A DNA stretch of 64,000 nt from Crossaster papposus (GCA_037893245.1 JBAIAA010000237.1:124001-188000); one strand, 5' to 3'. Counted from the stretch's first letter, positions 1-12,783 are shown. The notes: a model not told the origin generated them from the letters alone. Made by a program: numbers and translations.

Positions 1-814
1 ATCATCTTAATCCCTTCTTTAGTTGAGATGCAAGTAGTGCATCGGTCTAATTAGTTAATAGCGGCTAATTCGGATGTCTTTTTTTTTTTGGTGGAGTAAA
101 ACGCAACGCCCTATGACCGTTATATTAATGACTGGCGCCTCTTAAGGTTCTTAAAACGGAGATTGTCTGTAATTGGTCTCATGATTCCTGATCTCGATTT
201 CGGAAAGATTAAGGTTTTTTCGCGATCCTCCGTTATAATCACAGCTTAAAACCATAACAATGCCAAATGTAAATTGAGTGATTTCCACCGGTTTTTGTTA
301 TCAACCGCCAAATTGAAACGCCGCAGTGTTAAGAGAGGGAAACACCGAACAGTATACGTACTATTATTGCGCGACAGCAGAGGTATAAAAACGGGTGATT
401 TTTAAAGATAGCTCCCTGCTGATAAACTTAGCATTCTCTGGCTTATTGGAATGTCGTTATATACACTGCATTTGTAAATTGGGTATGGTTTTTAAGGGAA
501 AACAATTGACCTTTTTGTTCCATATCGCATGTATACAAAACTCGAAACTTCCAAAGGCTTTTTTTTCATGTTGACATGTTGATATTTATAAACTTTAAAC
601 AGCCATAACTTGTTAATGGAATGTCCGACTAAAACGCAACAGACAGCATTGTGTGGATAATATTCTCCTCTTTTATAAGATCTGAGAGCTCTCGTTTTGC
701 CCGAACGTCTTTTTTTGCCAGAACCACTCATATGTAACTGACATGTAGTTATTATGTGCAAGATGTCTTCCTTCAACTTTGTGGTAGATAGCGAATGCCT
801 TTTCTTAGTTTCAA
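1..814. other. Intergenic, no recognised feature
   Basis: The sequence is AT-rich and unique as far as I can see. No open frame resembles a known family, and no tandem or inverted repeat stands out. Confidence 0.5.
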
Positions 815-1131
815 ACACTATAGGAAAGGGTATACGATGTGATTTTGCATTCTAAGCAGACACGGTACTTAGCAGTATGTGATTTCAACAAACGATTACC
901 AAACTCACATCCAAAATGCTCAAAAATTCACATCCTCAGTCCAAATTCACGTCGTAGGTTAAGTTGATGTGAATCCAGTGGATGTGATTTTGAATCTTTA
1001 CGACTTAACCCAGGATGTGAATTTTGAACTGAGGATGTGAATGCGGAGCACTGGATGCGATTTTCTGTTGTCGAAACCAAGAACCGCGTCCGCTTTGAAT
1101 GCAAATTTACATCATTCCCTTTCATAAATCT
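815..1131. repeat. Foldback element, family H, copy 1
   Basis: The two halves are inverted complements. The left arm begins CACTATAGGAAAGGG and runs through GATGTGATTTTGCATTC; the right arm ends GAATGCAAATTTACATC followed by a degraded terminus. The arms are built from repeated short blocks such as TTCACATCC. Related copies lie at 37875-38515 and 59471-60170. This copy is uninterrupted, so it shows what the loop looks like when empty (around 980-1005). The open frames here are by-products of the repeat. It is non-autonomous; the superfamily is not assigned. Confidence 0.75.
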
Positions 1132-2046
1132 ATAAGAGAAGTATTCAAAGCGTAACCTCTTGAAGTGTAAGCTCAATAAACGTTTTGATAAGGTATTGAA
1201 AGAAAACAAGTGAAACCATTTGTTGCAAGAGGAAGACGGATGGAAGCACGATTTCGCCAATATTGTTTCGAAAATCGGTCAAAGTATATGGACATCATTA
1301 CATACATGTTGATTTCTTCTAAGTTAAAGCAAGTCAGACGTACTAATTTCACAGGGTGTTTTGGTACCAGTACGATCCAGGCACGGAACTGTCTCTCGGT
1401 GATCCAAGTGAGCCTTTTTAATAATAATTATAGGGTTTTTTTGGGCGAATGCAAAATGATCCCATGCCTTAAGGTTGAATTACTAAATGTCATATATTCT
1501 CATTTACACAATGTAACTATAGACCATAATTGGAGGAAATGACATAACTAACGCCCCTTGTGAAGAAATTGCGCGGGAAACTGGTTATAACCAGCACATT
1601 ATCCTTGGACGTTATCTCTCTTAAATATAGCTTATTGTTTAAAGTGGCAACTCGGTGTTGTCTCGTTAGGGCGATCATTAGTACGCGCCTCCTTGTGACA
1701 GCTTGCTTAATTTAATTGGATTTAATGCGGTCGTGGATACTTTAATGATCGGTTCCCCGGCTGGGATTTCTTTGCGTGATGACCATGCATTGACAAGGGA
1801 AGGGCCAAACAAAAAAAACGTTAAAGAGACCAACGAGATTCGAATTGGAAACGCGACACCGAGTCTGCATGTGGTTCGATTATGACTAAACCTATATCTA
1901 ATGTGCATGGACATACAGTCCTATAGGTTCTAGAATCACGCACACGAAGACATAGTTACTTGTGTTAAACACATGGACATCCCTTTGTATTCGTGTACAG
2001 AAAACCCGAAAAAAATAAACATTTTACTCGCTCTGTGGTGACCTGG
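1132..2046. other. Intergenic, no recognised gene
   Basis: No exon-like or RNA-like signal was recognised. The stretch near 1905-2035 shares short blocks (GGACATCCCTTTGT) with 62180-62210, so it probably contains an old dispersed repeat. Confidence 0.4.
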
Positions 2047-2293
2047 GCCCAATTTCATGTCTCTGCTAACCACAGAATTCCGCGCTTACGGTCAGCATTT
2101 TCCGCTAACTGCGCTAGCAGAAAAATTACGTGCTTACCCTGTAAGCACAGAATCCTTAGTTACGGGATGTACGCATGCTCAGAAACCAAAATTCCTCGCT
2201 AACGCGTGAAATACGTTTACCGTAAGCACCGATCTTTCTTTTATAGTAAGCAGGGATTTTTCGCTAACGGTAAGCAGAACCAAGAAAATAGGC
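2047..2293. mobile_element. TIR element, family C-like (GGGCCCAATTTCAT ends)
   Basis: The left end GGGCCCAATTTCATG with CTGCTAACC is mirrored by a right end that, on the reverse strand, reads GGGCCTATTTTCTTG with CTGCTTACC. The interior alternates TTAGCG and GTAAGCA motifs in both orientations. The ends resemble the elements at 27405-27648 and 39413-39656, but the interior is different. It is non-coding and probably a MITE. Confidence 0.55.
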
Positions 2294-2440
2294 CCTGCAC
2301 ACAGCGGGGACAATGGTATTCGGTATATTTCTATAGATGAATAGGTCTCCACAAGGTTTTCACCTATTCTGTGAAAACCTTGTGGAGACCCATTCATGTA
2401 TAGAAATATACGGAATACCATTGTCCCCGCTGTGTGCAGG
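2294..2440. repeat. Long near-perfect palindrome
   Basis: Two arms of about 70 bases are almost exact inverted complements around a loop of about 7 bases near 2367. The outer ends read CCTGCACACAGCGGGGACAA and its complement, and the inner ends read GGTTTTCAC and GTGAAAACC. Only a few mismatches are visible. Fragments of the same sequence (GTGGAGACC, CATTGTCCCC) recur at 16540-16630. Confidence 0.85.
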
Positions 2441-5027
2441 TCTCCACAGCGCGAGTAAAAAAATTATTCGCAACTTTTCAATAAAGTTTTAGTACACCAT
2501 TATTTGTCAGTTGTGCATTTTTATCGTTTAAAGCAGCAGTATAGTTCTCAAAATCTAAAGAATGATGCTTGACAACTAACCTGACAAAGATTTAGCTCTG
2601 TGGATGATGTATTTTCAAAGGAAACTTCGATTTTAAACTAACTATAGTTGTCAAGAATGCGTCTCTGAGACGTTTTTTTTAAATGTTTTTATTCAAAATG
2701 ACAGCATGCCAGAAAGAATAATTTCAAAGGGAGATTAGAGTCATTGGTATCTTTCCATCAAGTAAGCCTTTAAACAGTCATTTCGGTTGGTTACCAGTAC
2801 TTAATAGTTGCGGTATACTGTCCCAAAGGTATAATACGTCATTAATTAACATTAGGCTTCTATGAAGATTATTATAGTTTTTTTGTCGGCGTTTCCGTTT
2901 CGGATCTTATTCCAAAACCGATTTGCACTAAAACTATACTTTGATACCGGACCCATTTCCCCACTAGCCAACCCATTCACTGACGTCTTCACCACCAACT
3001 GCTCTCCAAGACAGCCGGCCATGAGACAGCTAGAGCTGCGAGCTAGAAGTCATATCGGACAGGCCCAGCTAATTGCGCCCCGTCTAGCGTTCCTCAAGAC
3101 TATTTTTAACCAAGTTCTTCCCCCCGCAAGGAAGAACTGTCCGGAGCGAGTCGACGGCAGGCAGGCGGTACAACCGATGACATCCCCGTGCGCAATATAC
3201 ACACACACGCGCGCGTATGCTTACATGTAAATACAAAGCCCACCAACGACCTCCCCAAAAATTGAGACGGTAGAAGAAAAAAAAAGGGCCTGTATTAGAG
3301 AGAAAAGAAAAGGACTTGTTTCTCCGGAAATTAATAGAAAAATCTGCCCGCAGGTCCGTCAGAGAACCTCTCGCCTTCCGCCGTCAAGCTCGCACTGACG
3401 AAGGCAAGGAATTGTCATATTAATTGAACCAAATCTGTTGCTTTCTGATACAATTTGTTTACTTTGGCCGCGGGGGCCGAGGGCAATTTTCCGCCGTCGA
3501 CAGTCGGATAGCAATACCGCGCCAACATTGGGAAACAAGGTGAAACAAAAAAATCCCAGTAAAAGGTGAATGTCTACTAGCTTGCTGCCCCCCCCCCCCC
3601 CCCCCCCCCCCTCTTCTTTCTCCCCTAACCACCACTAACCTCCTCCATCTCCTAAAACCTGTTTTAAGTGAACTTGTTATCGCTGTCGCGTATAATATGC
3701 ACGGTTGTCTGAGGCGCGTTTACTGCTCGAAGCCTCTCTGTGTTAAGCATGTATATAAGCGAGAGTCTGCATGGTGACCAGGGGATGGAAATCTCATAGT
3801 GTATGTGGCCATATGTCGTCAGTGGGGACCAGGGCTGTGAATGAAATCCCCCTAGCGGGCAAAGTCTCCTCCGCTCTGTCTCTCTCGTTCCGTCTTACCT
3901 CTCGCCCTGATCTGATAGCCTCTATATGTATGTATATATATATATTTACCGAGACGATTCAGCTCTTCTCCGATGAATATATTCGAGGAGATCACGGCCC
4001 GAGTCCCCCGTCTAGCGGTCGCACGAGCTAGTGAGAGCGCAAGGGGGGCCCAAGCCCCTTACCCGAGGGGACGGCCCGGGGGACACGAAGCCATTCAGAA
4101 CCCCGGTGATGAAAATGCATGAGAAGGCCGCCGAGAAAGTGGACACAAAATGTTCCCTGTCTCCGTCACCGTGTCGAGGAAGTTGCCTCGGAATCTTCGA
4201 GTATCCAATTTAGAGCGGCAGGCAGAGGCGCTAGAAAGATGAGAGCTAGTCCGTTTGCATTCAATCATCCACTTTCAACCCCAGCAATGATTAGACGATT
4301 ACCGCTCAAATTCCCAAACCCAAAAAAAAATTATAAAAAGGAACTCAGAAAGCAATAGAGAAAAAGAAGAAAAAAATCCAAGAAGAAAAAAAATCGTATG
4401 TCAGAAGAATTATGAACAATGGAATTCAATCTGCCTTCCTCTCCTAACAAGTCGGCTTAATAATCCAAAATTGGATTTAGCGGGGAGCTTGTGTCAGGAA
4501 AATTTATCATTTAAGGCTCACTTGACAGAGATTAGGCGGGGAATATTCCGGCGGACTGTCAGCGGTTTATTACGCCGCCCCCGGGCGGGTAAACCATCCT
4601 CGGCGCGCGCCGCGCGCGTACATAGATACTGAACAAAGAAGTACATGTATGGCCCCCGGCCATCGGGCTAGCTTTTTTTTCTTCGCTTTCTTTCCTTCGT
4701 ATTTCTGTGTTTTTGCATTGATGGTCGTTGCTCCCTTTTAACTTAGAATTGAAAGGCGGTACAGCGGATTTGGTCAAATTTTCTAATCTTGCTACATCCA
4801 AGAAGATGTTTCATTTTATTATTATTTGCATTGTTTGTATTATTTGCATTTTAATGTTTCCCTTTTATATGATTATGATTGTAAGTACTTAGGCCTATAA
4901 TTATTTTGGTTAATATAGAGTGCGAGGAGGCACGGTTAAAAACGAATGAAGCCTTCGTGTCGGATAGCGTATTTCGGCCGTCATTCCGACTTACAAAATT
5001 GTGACCGAATTCCTCGAATTTAAGTTC
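2441..5027. other. Intergenic stretch
   Basis: No gene was recognised. It holds a 24-base C tract at 3588-3611 and two complex non-coding stretches (about 3390-3500 and 4440-4560) with homeodomain-type core sites, noted as possible conserved regulatory DNA. The open frames at 2862-3230 and 4031-4358 resemble nothing known. Confidence 0.4.
3588..3611. repeat. Poly(dC) tract, 24 bases
   Basis: Uninterrupted run of C followed by a pyrimidine-rich stretch. Its length is uncertain in any assembly. Confidence 0.9.
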
Positions 5028-5031
5028 TTAA

Positions 5032-5390
5032 AGGTAGGATACACCTTTTGCAGATATCGAAAATATTTACTACCGAATTATTGAGAAATATCTTACTCAT
5101 TTGAAAGTAAATAATGATTCTAGGCATCCAGCAAAATGATTGCGCTAGATATCCTGTAATTATTCCGAAAAACATAATTTTCTAAAGAAAAATTCGCGAT
5201 CGCCAAACGGCGATCGTGAAAAAACAAAGATAACATAAGAATAATTGCTCGACGCCGGTTGAAAACAAACGCTGTTTTTCGTGCTTTTCTCGGCATCAAT
5301 GACTGTAAAACCAGTATTTACTAAAAAATACAACCCCCAAATCTACCCATTCATGATAATTCAAACAATTACCAATGGTGTATTCTACCT
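5032..5390 (-). mobile_element. MITE family G, copy a
   Basis: The terminal inverted repeat AGGTAGGATACACC is flanked on both sides by TTAA (5028-5031 and 5391-5394), the likely target duplication. The element is 359 bp and non-coding. It contains an internal palindrome near 5200 (CGATCGCCAAACGGCGATCG). Other copies are at 7739, 9139, 40429, 58096 and 59659. TTAA duplications suggest mobilisation by a piggyBac-like or Kolobok-like transposase, not seen here. Confidence 0.85.
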
Positions 5391-5394
5391 TTAA

Positions 5395-7438
5395 AGGGGT
5401 AGGCCTACTAAATCCTGAAATTCCCCCAAAATTTTATGTTTTGGATTGTTAACTTATCCTATTTCAAACATCTGGTCGAAAGAAAACCAACCTAATGTCT
5501 TACCTCTACGAAGAAAAGACGAGAAAATTATGCTGTTTACCGTGACGTGTTTTTTTTATTTGTTGGATTGGGTCACATTTTTGCGACACATGAATATTAT
5601 TAAATATTGATGAATATATTTATTTTTACAATTAAACTACTTAAAGTTTATTTTTTTGATTTAACTTATTCGGGGTTTTTTGGTAAAAAAAAGAAGACAC
5701 ATGCACAGACGTGTAACCTCTCTCAAACCACAAGCTGAAATTATCTTCTGATCTAACATTTTTCTACAAGGCTAGTTTAGTTTGAGCTGGGGAAATTTGT
5801 ATGGTGTACTTTGTCACGAATAATCTCGTACATATCCACCTTTATTATGTCATTATTGCAGATAATTTAGTTTGTTATTAGGATGTTTGGTATGTCAATG
5901 GAAGAGAGATGATTAAAAAGAAAAACCTATTCCCGAAAAAAATAAAAAAAATAATTATGTCAGTTCGGCACTATGTTCCCCTGTTATTGTTTGTATAAAC
6001 AAAATGGTTACTCTATTATCGACTATGCCCAACTTGGGAAGGAAAAATAACACACTTTAAATTTAATTTTAATAAGTTTAAATATTTTAGGATACATTTT
6101 GTTTATGTTATGAAACGTAATACATTATAATCTCAAAATTCGATGTACATGGCGTTACATTTCTCACTACCGCACCCCTTTAAGGTGTCGTACCCATTTA
6201 AGGTGTCGTACCCCTTTAAGGTGTCGTACCCCTTTAAGGTGTCGGGCTGCACTGCGATCCGGCCAGCAAAAATATTACTTGTATCAATAAAACCCTGTGT
6301 CAAAAAATAAAATCTAAAAATCCGCGTTTAAGGTTTCTCATGTAACCTCATACCCCGGGATCAGCGCCGTCAAGCGCGTCTCCTCGCCCGTATGGCTCGG
6401 CCCGGCTAAGCCGCTAAATCTCCCGGCGTCACCCTTACGTGACATCCAAGCCAAAAAAAAACCTTCCCCGAACCTAGATATTGAAATACACCACCCAAAA
6501 AATGCGTCTTACAGTCAACAAATTACATATTTCTATGCCAGGAAGCACGCTCGGGTTCGGGTTTTGGTTTGCTTATAAAGGTCCCTCGTGTTTTAGTAGT
6601 GACGATAATCTTTGATCTAATTACAGTAGGTCATGATTACTTCCACGTTCCCGTATTAATTTAACATATCAATATACCGGCATCTGCGGTTTTTCTTTCT
6701 CTCAAACATACGATTACAGTCTTGTAAAATTACAGAGGTTTGGTGGTTTTTTTAGCTCGAAAAGGATAAGTTATCTAGTCTGTAGCAATACGTGTACTAA
6801 TGTATATATTATTGATAAACTCATTCGAAATTAGGCTTTAGGCTTTTAATGTTTTACTGGCCTGCCATAGATTATTATTTCAGGATTCACAAAATGAGAA
6901 ACGAAAGTAGCATCTATAAATTGCCATTTGTGTCTATAGTCGTTGTTTCTGTTTTTCTCCTCCTAATTATTGCAGCTTCAAATTTTCTGTTGGGCTCAAT
7001 TACGCGTTCATTAAATATGCATCAAATTGCATTTGGAGACATCCTTAAAACAAAGTGCCATTTTCATAATGTATAATTATCCTTCGAACGACGTTTCTTT
7101 TAACTACAGATTATAGGCACCTCTCCTATTTTTTTCTTTTCTCTCCCACAGACAGTTGTCATAGAGGCGTGGACGCCGAAATGACATTGGAATGAATAAA
7201 TAAATGATTGCACCTTAGATGAGTTTGAAATATTAAATTAGCTCGATTATTGTCGAGTCCATTTCGCCCTTGGTCGCGGTTCATGGTCGACGCTTAAAGT
7301 ACAGTTGTATCCCGACAAGGTTGTTTGTCTTTGTCTATAATTGGCAACCTTGTCAGTTATTATACCCAAAGGATGACGACTAGGTCAAGCAGTTTGAAAG
7401 ATGTCTTCACAATTTCTGAGCAACAACACAATCAATGT
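5395..7438. other. Intergenic stretch
   Basis: No gene was recognised. It is AT-rich, with a short tandem repeat at 6176-6245 and a GC-richer block at 6350-6440. The small open frame at 6849-7076 encodes a hydrophobic stretch but matches no family I know. Confidence 0.4.
6176..6245. repeat. 18-bp tandem repeat, about 4 units
   Basis: The unit GTACCCCTTTAAGGTGTC repeats about four times with one substitution (CCCATTTAAGG). Each unit includes TTTAA. Confidence 0.85.
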
Positions 7439-7439
7439 C

Positions 7440-7640
7440 TTCAGCTCGCTAATACTTTTACAACTGTATACATATGCAGCACGAAATGTGGCAGAGAAAA
7501 CCCCCCCTCTTTTGTGTTGACCATTGTGTTCCCGGAATCTCAGGAATTCTTTTTAGGTTTTAAGGGGAGATGTGTTAGGTAACAATAGTGTTGAGTGTGT
7601 ATAAGGTATAGGGATAAGAGGGGGGTACCCCTCTGCCACA
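7440..7640 (-). repeat. Dispersed repeat family P, copy 1
   Basis: On the minus strand this matches four other stretches (17355, 23240, 42345, 42700). Shared blocks are ATTGTTACCTAAC, AAAACCTAAAAAGAATTCC, TGAGATTCCGGGAACACAAT and a pyrimidine-rich end. It has no coding content; the element class is unknown. Confidence 0.7.
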
Positions 7641-7738
7641 TATCGTGCTGGGTATAACTGTATTTGTATACATGAGTTTAGACTGATACCTTTGTGTCTT
7701 TCTTGTATGGAAACACTCAAACATCGCGAACGTTTTAA

Positions 7739-8098
7739 AGGTAGGATACACCCTTGGTAATTGCTTGAATTATCAGGAATAGGTAGATTTAGGGGGTTGT
7801 ATTTTATAGTAAATACCGTCTAACTGACCTGTCCGAAGTTTTACAGTCATTGATGCCGAGAAAAGCACGAAAAACAGCGTTTGTTTTTAACCGGCGTCGA
7901 GCAGTTATTCTTATGTGATTTGTGTTTTTTCGCGATCGCCCTCTTCATAAAATTCAATTTTTCAGAATAATTACAGGATATCTAGTGCAATCATTTTGCT
8001 GGATGCCTAGAATCATTATTTACTTTAAGATGAGTAAGATATTTCTTAATAATTTGGTAGTAATTTGTTTCCATATCTGCAAATGGTGTATCATACCT
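7739..8098 (+). mobile_element. MITE family G, copy b
   Basis: A full-length copy with AGGTAGGATACACC at the left, GGTGTATCATACCT at the right, and TTAA at both flanks (7735-7738, 8099-8102). The interior matches the other G copies. Confidence 0.85.
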
Positions 8099-8289
8099 TT
8101 AACAAATACATGCTATACCCGACCGTCAACAGAACGTAGGCCCCTATTCGGAAAACTTCGGATGTTCGGATACTGGAGAAATTCCTTCATTTTTTTTCCA
8201 CGTGATATTGGCGGCTACCGGATTACCGCGTTTTTTTCCCCGAGGAGAATTAGTGGTAATTATCATAAATATCGCTTCAGGAAATCTAA

Positions 8290-8550
8290 AATTAACCAGC
8301 AAGTCAAGTCTGTAAACCATATAAATCAAGTCAAATAAAGTATGCAGACCGCACAAGTCTTATCTATAGTAATAACCAAGTGAAGTCTGCAAACCTAACT
8401 TCTAGTAATAACTAAACCAAGAACATTAAACAAACTTCAACTATAGTCAGGTCAAGTATTGGTAGTATAGTAGTAACCAATTAAAGCTATATAGCAAACC
8501 GTTTACAACACTTTAATCATTAGCAATCAAGTCAAGTCTACGAGTCTGCC
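8290..8550. repeat. Degenerate tandem repeat
   Basis: Imperfect alternation of CAAGTCAAGTCTGCAAACC-like and TAGTAATAACCAA-like blocks, repeated about four times with much divergence. Confidence 0.55.
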
Positions 8551-11029
8551 TATATCTCAGTCGGTATTCGCCTCATTAAATCCACCGTGCCATGACACAG
8601 GGTGATTAGACAGAAGTTGCGGCACTACTTTTGTTTTGGTTCATATAATATTTAACGACCATAGAGGGACTCTTTCAAAAAAGATACGTGCTCGTCTGAA
8701 TATTATACCACAGCAATTAGTGTAGATCTCTGGGGCCGAAGTTTTGGCGCAGATAGAGCGTACCTATTTTTGTTTTAATCACTTACGCTAATGTCATAAT
8801 GCAGGCATTTAATGTACACCTGCATAATTAATTGAAAATGGGGCAAATTGTTTTGTCCGCTAGCCAAGGAAGACTCCAGGCACTTACAGCACCGCCGCAG
8901 TGTCACGGTCTCTTGCATAATTCATGAGAAGGTGATTCATTATGCAAGGATGCGCGGCGATAATAACGAAATTACCCGTGCAACGAAAAGCAAGGTCCTG
9001 AATAATTCAGCGGCATCGTTATAGACCCCTATTTGCCGCGTAACAGTGCACACCAGGTTCCAAGCCATCACAAACGAAGCCCAACGTTGAATGCCACAGC
9101 TAATAGCTTTTTAACTTGAACGGTATTTACAGCTTTAAATGTAAGATACACCATTGGTAATTGCTTAAATTATCGTGATTGGGTGGATTTGGGGGGTTGT
9201 ATTTTATAGTAAATACCGTTTAACTGACTTGTCCGAAGTTTTACAATCGTGGATGCCGAGAAAAGCACGAAAAATAGCGTTTGTTTTTAACCGGCGTCGA
9301 GCAGTTATTCTTATGCTGTTTTCTGTTTTTTTCGCGATCGCCGTCCAAATAAAATAAAAAAATTCAGAATAATTACAGGATATCTAGCGCAATCAATTTA
9401 CTGGATGCCTAGAATCATTGTTCTGATAGTTCTGTCAAATCTGTTTGTTTAAAGCGCTTCATCGGTGGCCCACATGACCTTGCTGTCTGGTCTACATTTG
9501 TGCAAATCATGTTGCAGATAGGAAGGCGTTTGAGTAATTGATTACTACGTTGTTTACTATAGGCACAGCGAAGACAAAGGCAGCAATGAAAGAGGCAACC
9601 TTCACCCCCACACACAAACAAACAAACACAATACTATAATCGTCATTGTTGTCAGACGAGACATGAACACACGCGCGGCTGATGTGTTGTTCTTTTGTTG
9701 TCCATTTGTTTGCCTAGCTCCATGGGCGAGCTTCATTATAAACCATGGAAAACCTTCCTCTCTGATTATACCAAAGCACAAGACTATAGTGTAAGGGGGA
9801 TAATAAAGGAAATCGCGCGCGCTTGGTTGTCTAGATGGATGAACCTAATCAGTGTGGCCACAAAAAAAGGGCAACAAGGCGTGACCGTTGGCCAACTGAT
9901 TCCTCCAACCTATACGGCACAATGATTACAAATAATGAACCATTCCTCTCCCCAATCTCTTGCCCTCGCCTGTGTACCAATTCTCACGCCCCTTTGCCAG
10001 CTGCCCCGGCCGTACGCCTCTCAACCACGCGCTCACTGAATCCCCTTCTTTTCCTTCCCCTCCACAAAAAAGTGTCAAAAATAATTAACCGCTTAGAAAA
10101 AGAAAAAAAAAGGTTTTGGACGAGGCTATGATGCGTATACGCGCGTGCGCGCGTCGACCTTGACTGCCGATTGATGTGATTGGTGGACGCGCATACATGC
10201 AGGCGGTGGTGGTGGCAATCAACATCGCTGATTAATAGTAAATCATCCCCATTGTACTGGGCTTTGTGTTCTGAGTTTCGTTTTGATGGGCTGTTCAGAT
10301 TCGAAGGGCGGAACTTGTGTTCAGGTTTTTTTTTCCTGTTGGTTAGAGAAACAATTTTTTTCGAGGGACGTATCTATCTGTTATTTTGTTTCCGCGCAGG
10401 AAGCTATAAATAATATCCATGCAGAACTGATTACTTTTTAAGTAGTCAGTATTATTCTGAAAGCAGGTTTAGTAGAAATATTCGTTATCAAGAAGAAAAT
10501 ATTCAGACGAAATCATTGCACTTACCAATATTGTTCACAGCACAATACGGTCTTCGCAACACAGTTTCTAAACGCGTGAAAACTACTAAATAACTCACAT
10601 GAACGTTCGATTTCTTACATCACTCGTAAACAGATAAAGGTATTTTCCCCCTTCGGCATAATCATTCGACAGCTATTCAACTTTTATCCCACCATCTTTG
10701 CCATTTCATTTACCTCAAATCAGGACACAGTTCTATAATCAAGCAAAGTTGACTTGAACATTACATGCGCCGCTATGTTACCTCGTATACACTCGTACAA
10801 CCCAAATGTAAAATAGGCATCATGACTGTCGTACTTGCCATTGCCATGTGCGTGTTAAAGTCAGGGAGCTAGACTGCATCGTGGTTTCGTTTCAAGTCGT
10901 ATACGGCAGTTTATATACTTTACAAGTGTTTGATCATCGCTTAATTAATAACAAGGATTTCAGTTTTAATTAATGCGGGCTAATGGTACTGGTGACAATT
11001 AGAGGTTATTATTTTATCAATGGGTTGTT
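8551..11029. other. Intergenic stretch
   Basis: Apart from MITE copy c no element is recognised. An inverted pair TTGCATAATTCATGA / TTCATTATGCAA lies at 8913-8946. TAATTA-type sites cluster at 10930-11030. The open frames are short and unlike known proteins. Confidence 0.4.
9139..9419 (+). mobile_element. MITE family G, copy c, 3'-truncated
   Basis: Starts next to TTAA (9135-9138) with a mutated terminus (ATGTAAGATACACC) and follows the family as far as GCCTAGAATCATTG, then stops; the right end is missing. About 280 bp remain. Confidence 0.8.
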
Positions 11030-11205
11030 ATGATAAGGTAATGGGCGGGACAACAGTAGCTTTACTAAGCTTTTGAAAGTCGAAACTAGATAATATCTGT
11101 CAGTAAGAGCATGCCGATCACGTCTACCAGCAAAAAACCACCAGGTTGATGAGCATTTTCGACCTTGCGCTTTGTAGACCATTGAAACCGCTAACAAGTG
11201 TCTAC
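11030..11205 (+). repeat. Dispersed repeat, copy 1 of 2
   Basis: Aligns with 12930-13115. Shared blocks include AAAGTC-AAACTAGATA, GTCAGTAA, and GCTTTGTAGACCATT. The class is unknown. Confidence 0.6.
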
Positions 11206-11219
11206 TGTTCTTTCACAAA

Positions 11220-11430
11220 ATGGGTAAATATTTAATAGTAAATAGCTTTCTCTCCGAAATAGTTAAATATTTAATTGTGAATAGTTTTCTATCAAGGAAT
11301 ATTTAAATATTTAATAGTGAATAGTTTTCTATCAAGGATTATTTAAATATTTAAAAGTGAATAGTTTTCTATCAAAGAGTAGTTAAATTTTTAACAGTGA
11401 CTAGTTTTTCAAGGAATACTTAAATAGTTC
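11220..11430. repeat. Tandem repeat of about 57 bp, 3.5 units
   Basis: The unit contains AGTGAATAGTTTTCTATCAA followed by an AT-rich part (ATATTTAAATATTTAAT). The outer units are more diverged than the inner ones. Confidence 0.8.
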
Positions 11431-11440
11431 ATAGGTACAT

Positions 11441-12389
11441 TTCAGTCTGCCGTCTGTCGTCAGTTCAACGGATCGTTGTTAATGTCAAAATTATGCAAAT
11501 TAGATGCGCGGACAAGTTTCGTCCCTGACCCCGATACCGTGACCGGGACTCGGCCCGCTTTCACATCTTTCGTTCTGCAACAAAGCAAATGGACCGAGAA
11601 GGTTCCCCGCAAGCTGATGACGATCAGCTTAATAATAAGCTACGGTAGTCCCTCGACATGATATCTGCCCGGAAAAAAAACTTAAAGAAACAGTCCTCAC
11701 TAAAAGCAGTACACGGTTTCTTCTCGATTACTTTTTAAGCAAAAATTGAATTAATTGTTGTGGCGGTGATGATATAAGTTAAGTAATGAGGCGTGGGTTT
11801 GAATCCCACTTCTGACACCATATTGAGTACCGACTACGGAGAAGAGTGTAAACATGAATCAACGTGTGGTTTTATTGATAGACACAGGTCACACATCAAA
11901 TTGTAACTGCGGTGCTCCAGCATGCGACAGTGAAGGTGGGCTTAGCGGAATTTCAACCAAAGGCATTTGACCACGAGTTAAACAAAAAGAATAGTCTTGA
12001 ATGTTTCTGTTTCGGATTATTGTTTTGTTTTAAAATCTGCTGTGTCGGTACATATTGGTGTAAGGTAGAACTACATGTACTTTAATCAGATGCATCGACG
12101 GTTCATGCAGACTGGTATTCTGTTTGTCGTTTTAAGTGCTGCGTTTGACTTCTTCGCGTGTTTCTGCCTAACTATAGGCCTATACCACGGCTGTCACCAC
12201 CTTACCGAATGCTTGAAATATATTTGGAAAACTTATAAATGTAAGATCCAGACAGAATTTCAGGTGTAAATAAGACAAGTCACGACCGTCTGTTTTCTAA
12301 TTCTTAGGCTGCACCTATTTTCTGCGCCCAGCCAAATTTCCATCGAATGTTCTTATCAGTTTGTACACCAGTCATTGTGAGACTGTGAG
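11441..12389. other. Intergenic stretch with a B-box-like site
   Basis: At 11793-11820 a five-base-pair T-arm-like hairpin (GTGGG TTTGAAT CCCAC) is followed by TTCTGACACCA, like the 3' part of a tRNA. No 5' acceptor strand or D arm can be found upstream, so this is at most a tRNA-derived SINE remnant. Nothing else was recognised. Confidence 0.35.
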
Positions 12390-12393
12390 TTAA

Positions 12394-12779
12394 AGGGATC
12401 GTATACGTTTGGTAATTACTCCAAAAATTAATGGCAATACAAACTTACTAGACAAGAAGTACAGCAGCTTTGGATAGTATAATGCATTTTTAGAAACTTG
12501 ACACTTCGAAGTACTGCGGTTATGGAAAAAGATCACTTTTTATCCCAAAAACAATTGAATCTGAGAAGCGTTACTGCAGTGACGTTTCTCAGACTTTGTA
12601 TTCCAATGCAGATTATTCTTCCTGCGTGGACATAACCGCTCCAGAATTTTGGCAATATCTCAAAATCGCTACCACCTTTTGAAATGAAATTTGTACAGGT
12701 TAGTTTTATGGTATGTATCTATAACTATATAGGATTGAAACAAACAGTGGGTTCCAATTACCAAACGTATACGATCCCT
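12394..12779 (+). mobile_element. MITE family T, copy 1
   Basis: 386 bp with inverted ends AGGGATCGTATACGTTTGG and TTAA on both sides (12390-12393, 12780-12783). The interior carries a palindrome centred on CTGCAG whose arms begin TCTGAGAAGCGTTA and end AACG-type TTTCTCAGA. Other copies are at 26744, 47734 and 62842. It is non-coding and probably uses the same kind of transposase as family G. Confidence 0.9.
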
Positions 12780-12783
12780 TTAA

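Noticed and set aside
11761-11820. tRNA gene
   Set aside because: A T-arm and 3' end are visible, but no acceptor 5' strand, D arm or anticodon arm can be paired.
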